A stretch of DNA of 64,000 bases from Vesta saturnalis (taxonomy: Eukaryota > Arthropoda > Insecta > Coleoptera > Lampyridae). The position numbers were made by a program, and so were the translations under genes. The notes under the pieces are model-generated. The model was not told the origin of the DNA. It saw only the letters and a list, made by a program, of their open reading frames with translations, and did not search any database. Below, piece after piece: positions 58,292-64,000 of this stretch (its first letter is position 1; each line of letters begins with the position of its first letter). Where the stretch lies: contig JARFJB010000762.1 in the NCBI GenBank assembly GCA_036346205.1, positions 3,925,001 to 3,989,000 of the forward strand, read 5' to 3'.

Positions 58292-59239
58292 TTGAAACAG
58301 ACAGGCCTCGTTACTGATGACTGTGCAAGGAATGAATGGCGAGTCGGTACGTGGAATGTTAGAGGTATGTATGGTAAAGAATTTGAAATTGCGAATGTAA
58401 TGTACGAAAGGCACCTTGATATTCTGTGTTTATCGGAAACAAAGCGCAAAGGAAAGGATGTTGTGGAGATGGAGGATGGCAGCCTAGCACTATGGTCGGG
58501 AGTTGAGACTGAAGTGCATGACGCAAACGGAGTTAGGATGATCGTAAGCGAAAGAGTGAAAAGATGTGTTAAACAGTACGAATTAGTATCTCCCCGGGTA
58601 ATGTGGGTTAGAATGAAAGTGGAGTTTCGAAGAATTTTTCTTATTGCATGCTATGCACCGATGAACGGAGAGAGAGACCAGGAACGTGAGAACTTCTGGA
58701 ATGAAGTAGAGAACGTGTTGAACGTATATAAGCCATACGAAATAGTGATGATAGTGGGGGATATGAACGGATGGGTGAGTTTACAGAGAGAACATACTGA
58801 ACGCGTTCTAGGAAAGTTCGGAGACCAAAGAGTCAATGCGAATGGTGAACGCCTGGTGAACATCTGAGTGGAGAGAAGCCTGTTTGTATCCAATACGTGG
58901 TTTAAACATAAAAATGTGCATATGTATACATGGCAAAGAGGTGAATCTAAAACTATGATAGACTTGAGAGTGTATGATGAACGGCTTAGAAACCTGGTGA
59001 AAGACACGAAAGTAATGCGCGGATCGAAGTGTGGATCGGTTGTATCGAGAGTGTGTTTAGGGCAAAAGTGGGTCTGGAGAAGGAAAGCAAACGTAGTGCG
59101 AACACCCAGAATTAGGGTAGGCAAACTAGTGGATAACGGTGCGAGAATGAAGTACGCAGATGCTGCGAGTAAAAAGTTGAATGTGAATGAAACAATGTGG
59201 AACGAACAAATAAAAGGCACTGACGTTAAAAGAGCATAG
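58292..59239 (+). pseudogene. RTE-type LINE apurinic endonuclease domain
   Basis: The frame from 58292 (191 codons) shows WRVGTWNVRGM, LDILCLSETKRKGKD (catalytic Glu), RIFLIACYAPMNG and IVMIVGDMNGWV (Asp-x-Asn). A TGA at 58865 ends it, and the same frame resumes with VSNTWFKHKNVHMYTWQRGE and TMIDLRVYDERLRN. The terminal catalytic block, normally GS-Asp-His, reads CGSVVSRVC, so the active site is destroyed. The enzyme would nick the target DNA for reverse transcription. Confidence 0.87.
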
Positions 59240-60780
59240 ATAAGCTTGAAGAACTGTGTCGTCAGTTGTGTCATGCGGATATGTGGAAGAGCTACTGTAG
59301 GTAGACAGAAAAAATGTGCTTGGTGGATTGAGTCGGTAAAAAAGGCAGTATGTAAGAAAAAAGATGCGTACATGGCAATGATTGCTACAAAAATAAGACT
59401 GAGAAAAAGCGATTGTATGAGGTGTACAGATTAAGAAATTCTGGAAATGGGCCAAAAATACAAAACGTGGCCCAAAACAGACCGCTGCAGGAGTGATGAA
59501 TATGAACGAAGAAATAGTATGGGACAATTGTGAAGTGAGGAAATGCTGGCAAGAATATTCCGGAAAGCTGTACAGTAGTGAGGAAAGTAAGACCGAAGGG
59601 TTAAACAAGGAGAATATAGAAAGAATGGTGAATAAAACTTAGAAGGATATTGGGATAAATGAGGTAGATAAAACGGTAGGAAGGTTGAAAAGCAAAAAGA
59701 GAGCAGGCGTAGATGAAACCACTGGTGAAATACTAAAGTATGGGGGTGCAAAGCTTATAAGAATAATGTGTGAATTATTGAATGTATGCCTTATGTGTGA
59801 AAAAGTGCCGAGGGATTGGAAGAGCGCGTTCATTGTACCACTGTATAAGGGTAAGGGGAACAGGAATGATTGCAAGAACTACAGAGGAATAATTTTGCTC
59901 AACGTTCCTGGTAAAGTATTTGGAAGAATACTGATTTATAGAGGACGAGAAACTACACAAACTAAGATTTGGGATGTGTAGGGTGGCGTTATACGAGAGA
60001 AAGAATTTGTCGATCAGATGGTTACTCTCCAGCAGGTGGTCGAAAAGTGTTTAAGTGTAAAAGGGAAGCTGTACTGTGCGTTTGTAGATCTGGAAAAAGC
60101 ATACGACAGAGTAAATAGGGAGAAGCTGTGGGAAATATTAAACGGATATGGCGTAAATAAAGGTCTAATAAACGGAACAACAGCAGTATACAACACTAGT
60201 CGGGCATGTGTTAGGGTGAGTGGAGATGTGAGTGAATACGTTAATTTTGAGCAAGAAGTGCGACAAGGCTGTGTGATGTCACCGTGGTTGTTCATTGTAT
60301 ATATGGATAAATGTGTTAGACAAGCATGTACTGATACAAATGGTGTCACAGTCTTATTAAGTGACAGTGCGGATGAGCTATAAACTGCTGTTAGGAAGTT
60401 TGATACAGTCTGTGAGAGCATGGAATTAAAGGTAAACGTGAAAAAACTAAGATTGTGTTATTCAATCGGGAAGGTGGAAAGGAGAGTAGAGTATTTACTC
60501 TGTAAGATGAAATTGTGGAGCAAGGGGACGAGCTGGTATATCTGGGTAGAATATTTACTGCAGATGGTACAGTCGAAGGCGAGATTGGAGGAAGGGTCAA
60601 TGCTAGAAAGAAAGTGATTGGAACTATGTGGACGATAATGAGAAACGAAAGTATGAGCCTAGCTGTGAAACGAACAATCTATAATGGCGTGTTTGTCCCA
60701 TCACATGGGTATGTGAAAAAATAAACGCCGTAGGTAGATTCCTGAGACATTTCTTTTAGTACGCATCTACAGATTGTGAC
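59240..60780 (+). pseudogene. RTE-type LINE reverse transcriptase lacking its YADD box
   Basis: Blocks: KKRAGVDETTGEILKYGGAK, VPRDWKSAFIVPLYKGKG, NYRGIILLNVPGKVFGRIL, FVDQMVTLQQVVEKCL, LYCAFVDLEKAYDRVNREKL (first catalytic Asp), FEQEVRQGCVMSPWLFIVYM and then NGVTVLLSDSADEL, where the usual F/YADD segment between strand and helix is absent; the reading frame is kept through this short deletion. The thumb region continues to about 60720 (AVKRTIYNGVFVP) and a final deletion leads to INAVGRFLRHF in another frame. Confidence 0.86.
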
Positions 60781-63239
60781 CTTTTTATCTATACGAACAA
60801 TTTGTTTATTCATTGGGGGTCGTATTCTAATAAAGGGTCCTAGTCTTGTAAGACGGGAATCTGTCCGCCGACTTCGCCCCTGTCTTAAAAAAATTGTATT
60901 CTAATAATGGGGAAGAATCAATAATAATACTAGACGCCTCGGTTTCGATAAAAATGAAGATAGCGGGTAAGCGAACGATCGTGTGTGCATGCGTGCGTGC
61001 GTGTGTGTGTCACACTCAGTGTAAGTGTGAGGGGGAAAGTATTGCGGTCGAAAAATAAATTGCGTTATTTTGATGTTTTGCGACCCCTGAGCCCGAAAAA
61101 ATAAGTTTTATAAAATTTTTCAAAATTTATGTCTATGTGTGTGTCTATGGGCACTCGGAAGCCGAAACTATACGGACGATTTTGATGAAATTTGAAATGA
61201 AGGCCTGCGAGACGATTATGTCGACAAAACAAGCTTTTAAACGCAATAGTTAATACAGGTGGTGAAAATAAGGGTGTTATTTTGGGGGCAAATTTTCAAA
61301 TTTTAACATAGAAGATTGAAATTCAAGACATCAATAACTCGCATGAAATGCAATTTTTTTAAATTTTCAAAATTGAATATGGCCTCAGTTGTGGTCACAT
61401 GTACATTTTTTTTTGTAGAAATATATATTTCCGGTACCGTTCAAGATATAAAAGAATTGGAAATAGATATGCGTAGTTAAATAAACGTTCTTTAACCAGA
61501 TTTCTTTACGTAATAAATTAAGATATAAATTTGCCTATATTTAAGGGGTCAAATTGATTTATTCAAAAATCTCTCCAAGCATTTTTTTTGTTTTTTTTAT
61601 ATTTTGTAGGCAACCAGCCACTCTTATGATTGCAACTAACTTGCTTCTTCTAAAGCTACTAGTATAGGAGATAAGAATTTTCAAATATTTAATTTTGATG
61701 TTTTTATAACTTTCTAACTATTTTGGTTACAAACTTGGGATTTTGAAAATAAACTTTATTCATTTGCGCTAATGAAATGATATTATCCTGAAGAAAACAA
61801 TACATTCGGTTTTTCCGGAAATCGAAAACATTTATCGTATTGCTGGTCTAACATACACATACTCTTACTTTATTTGAAAGGCAGCGAAATTTGCTTTAAA
61901 ATGATATGAAACAGTCGATAGTTATCTTAAAAGATAAGCGAGATATCTATTTTTAACTTTCAACCTACATATACATATGTAGGTATAGAAGGTTATGCAA
62001 ATGACATTTTCATTATCACTAAATCGACTTATTAGCTCATTTTACAACTTTTGGCCAAGTTTTGTCATGATCGGCCATGATGTCTGGATGTCTTGAGAGG
62101 TGGGGGGGGGGGTGATTAGGGTCAGTTTTTGGATTTCATTAAATATTTCAATTTTTAGTATTTTGTAAGGAAATCCTGTGATGCACTAGCATTCATCTAG
62201 TTTAAAAATAATTTAGTTTTACATACCTTTTCTTTATAATCGTTCTTAAAGATTAATTAAATATGATTTAAAATTTACCATCATTATCGATATTTTCATA
62301 TGTTGGCGGCTTTGTAGTTTTCTTTCAAGTTAGCATATATATGACTATTAATCTCTATATCACATGAAGCTTTAAACGCATACCTAACATAGACTATTAT
62401 TGTTGTTTTCACTGTTCCCTATTTTCATTATGAACGTCGTGTGTTGTTTCATACCAGATATTTTTTGTTTACTTAACTCTCACTTAACTCAACAAAGACA
62501 CAGACGCTGTTTTGTTATTTTCATGTATTTCATGATATTATTAGCACATAACAGGTAAACATCAAATTTGCGTCCAGTAAAGCGTTAACTGACCTTTTTG
62601 AGTGATGCTAAACGTATCCGAATGGCGATGGTAAATGTTTCATCTCTAAAATCAATCACATACTAATTACATGATCTTTTTGAATCGCCAATTATTCACT
62701 TCAAAAAGTTAAATTTAAGTTATAAATAATTTATAATAATACAACTAAGAAAATGTAACACTTTAATTCATGAAATAACAGTACAATACTTAATTTGAAA
62801 TGTGTGTTTATGCAAAACAAGGAATTTCCAACTGTAATAGTAAAACTTTAATTTAATAACATAAAAAAAATTCATTAACTGATAGTATTCAAAAAAAGTA
62901 GTTTAAGTTAAGCCGGAAGATAGTGGGTTGGCTAAAAAATGTGGGTATGGAATGTGGAAGTACTATGTATGTATGTATAAGATAAATTTCTGTAATAATC
63001 AGTGTTCCTTCAATTTCTTTAATTGGAATTCCTTTAATTTTTTGTTAGATTAAAGCGTCACTAATTTGCACATCATCAATAAAGATTAAAGGTGCTGATG
63101 GACGTTAAAATGTTACAGAAGGAATTGACTTGTTTCAATACTATTAGAGTCAAGGATAATACAGTTTTTTTTGTACCTTTTAACATTTGTCTTGAATGGT
63201 TAAATTAGAGAAAAGTTGTTTGCAAAAGTTCATTATTGT
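60781..63239. other. no gene recognised; repeat-like tracts
   Basis: Contains a GT/GC dinucleotide-rich run at about 60980-61025, a segment with ACTATACGGACGATTTTGATGAAATTTG (about 61167) typical in style of dispersed insect repeats, and a G13 run near 62101-62114. No coding features. Confidence 0.4.
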
Positions 63240-63460
63240 TTATCGTTTCCGAGATTTAAAATAAAATGCGATTTTTGGGTTTTGCTTTTTTGGTAATTGT
63301 TTCATTTATTTTAAAAGATTTTTAAAAACCAAACGTCTTCTCCATTGTCACTTTTTGAATTCTATGAGCGTTTTCAAATTTTTTATTCGACGTTTCGTCT
63401 CCGAGAAACCATCATCAACTTTATTTTTTTATATCGCCGCAACCAACGAAACACCCTGTA
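63240..63460. mobile_element. solo mariner-like right end
   Basis: The sequence closes with CGCAACCAACGAAACACCCTG before TA (63460-63461), the orientation expected of a right terminus. The matching left terminus was not found to its left. Confidence 0.45.
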
Positions 63461-63679
63461 TTCGATGGTATCTTTTATTACGAAATTAACCATGTATTAC
63501 ACATTACGGTATTGAAGCTAATTTTTAAGAAAAATTCGGATTAATATTAGTATTTGATAATATTGTTTATGTACAAATTTAACAACTCCAATCTTTTAAA
63601 CGAAATTGTATTAACTGCTGCCATAACCGATACTAACAACTGCTCTTCATTTCCAAAATTCCCATCATACACTTAGTTT

Positions 63680-64000
63680 TTCAAAATCCAACGGACTTAA
63701 ATCGGGTGATCGGGCTAGCCAAGCTACTGCACTGTAAGTTCCAATCTATTTTCCTGTAAACCGCAATGACAGATAGTCCTGTACATTTCTTGAGTTATGT
63801 GCTGGGGCACCATCTTGTTGAAACCAACAGTTGTTAACAAGTGCTAGAGGTAATTCATGCACGGCATTTTCCAAATCAGTCCTTGCTAAGGACTGATTTG
63901 GAAAATGCCGTGCATGAATAGTGCCCAATAGTGTTTGTTACGTCGGTTGAAAATTCCATTTTTGGTTATCATGCTTTCAACAGATCTTCATCACATTTTC
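63680..64000 (-). pseudogene. mariner-like transposase fragment, runs off the window
   Basis: On the minus strand from the right edge: ESMITKNGIFNRRNKHYWA (the region around the first catalytic residue, with the usual Asp reading Val), then a hairpin-generated piece, then LENAVHELPLALVNNCWFQQ-DGAPAHNSRNVQDYLSLRF with the second catalytic Asp. The segment normally joining these blocks is deleted and replaced by an inverted duplication (63853-63919). The gene continues beyond 64000. Confidence 0.82.
63853..63919. repeat. perfect 32-bp inverted repeat with 3-bp loop
   Basis: The arm ATTCATGCACGGCATTTTCC.. (63853-63884) is exactly complementary to 63888-63919 around the loop GCT. It lies inside the transposase reading frame. 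Confidence 0.93.

Larger units (their letters stand above)
58225..60780 (+). mobile_element. RTE-type LINE (CFDP2-like), full span but dead
   Basis: It runs from a short leader (GGGGCGGTTAAGG, 58279) through endonuclease and RT to the end of the recognisable C-terminus near 60770. The protein order and motifs match the RTE-like elements that insect annotations often label 'craniofacial development protein 2-like'. Confidence 0.82.

Noticed and set aside
58651..60600. Long minus-strand frames (up to 240 codons) opposite the RTE element
   Set aside because: They are antisense shadows of LINE coding sequence; the plus-strand frames carry the endonuclease and RT motifs.
1..64000. CRISPR arrays, bacterial operons, Shine-Dalgarno sites, rRNA
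   Set aside because: Nothing of the kind is seen; the element classes and the intron are eukaryotic.

Overview
The window is nuclear DNA of a eukaryote, most likely an insect. It is AT-rich and holds almost no intact coding sequence, but it is dense with decayed transposable elements of classes typical of insects: BEL/Pao and Ty3/gypsy (mdg1/412-like) LTR elements, jockey/CR1-type and RTE-type LINEs, a Penelope-like element, several Tc1/mariner relatives (one with a small spliceosomal intron), a DDE_3-type transposase, tRNA-derived SINEs, MITEs and a Polinton/adintovirus capsid-gene relic. No host gene, rRNA, functional tRNA or CRISPR array was recognised. The species cannot be named from the sequence.

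Layout. 0-15 kb is mostly unrecognised AT-rich DNA with two kinds of tRNA-derived SINE (657-838; 4283-4543), a ~157-bp tandem repeat (1906-2345), one copy of a ~1.7-2.1-kb dispersed repeat (5126-6860), a mariner 3' fragment (7821-8105), a 1.43-kb terminal-inverted-repeat element (10727-12156) and a broken DDE_3 transposase (14316-15130, minus). A nearly full-length but dead BEL/Pao element follows (15249-19687), with both LTRs, a tRNA-Tyr-type primer site, gag, RT/RNase H and integrase.

20.2-31.5 kb is a Ty3/gypsy element torn apart by nested insertions: the second copy of the dispersed repeat, a three-unit tRNA-SINE insertion with a 9-bp target duplication inside gag, a small MITE with perfect 28-bp inverted repeats in RT, an unidentified 1.1-kb block, and a mariner with ~0.4-kb inverted repeats inside integrase, accompanied by an inverted duplication of both mariner end and integrase. 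The gypsy 5' region carries a short reading frame with an N-myristoylation-type start and one transmembrane segment.

31.5-41 kb is mainly non-coding: TA microsatellites, a GC-richer block with two minisatellites (34.4-35.5 kb), a striking ~570-bp TATCTGNG octanucleotide array (39731-40298) and a degenerate array after it. 41.5-43.4 kb holds the Polinton/adintovirus-like relic (phospholipase-A2-domain minor capsid gene and possible small TATA-led reading frames), cut at 43383 by a mariner fragment fused to a LINE RT fragment. 49.3-51.4 kb is another long-TIR mariner; 52-53.9 kb a jockey/CR1-type LINE with an intact YADD box; 54.2-56.1 kb a MITE abutting a Penelope-like element; 58.2-60.8 kb an RTE-type LINE that has lost its YADD box; the right edge enters another mariner transposase carrying a near-perfect hairpin.

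No cooperating gene system is evident. The interest lies in the order and mechanism of nested insertions and in the virus-like relic.
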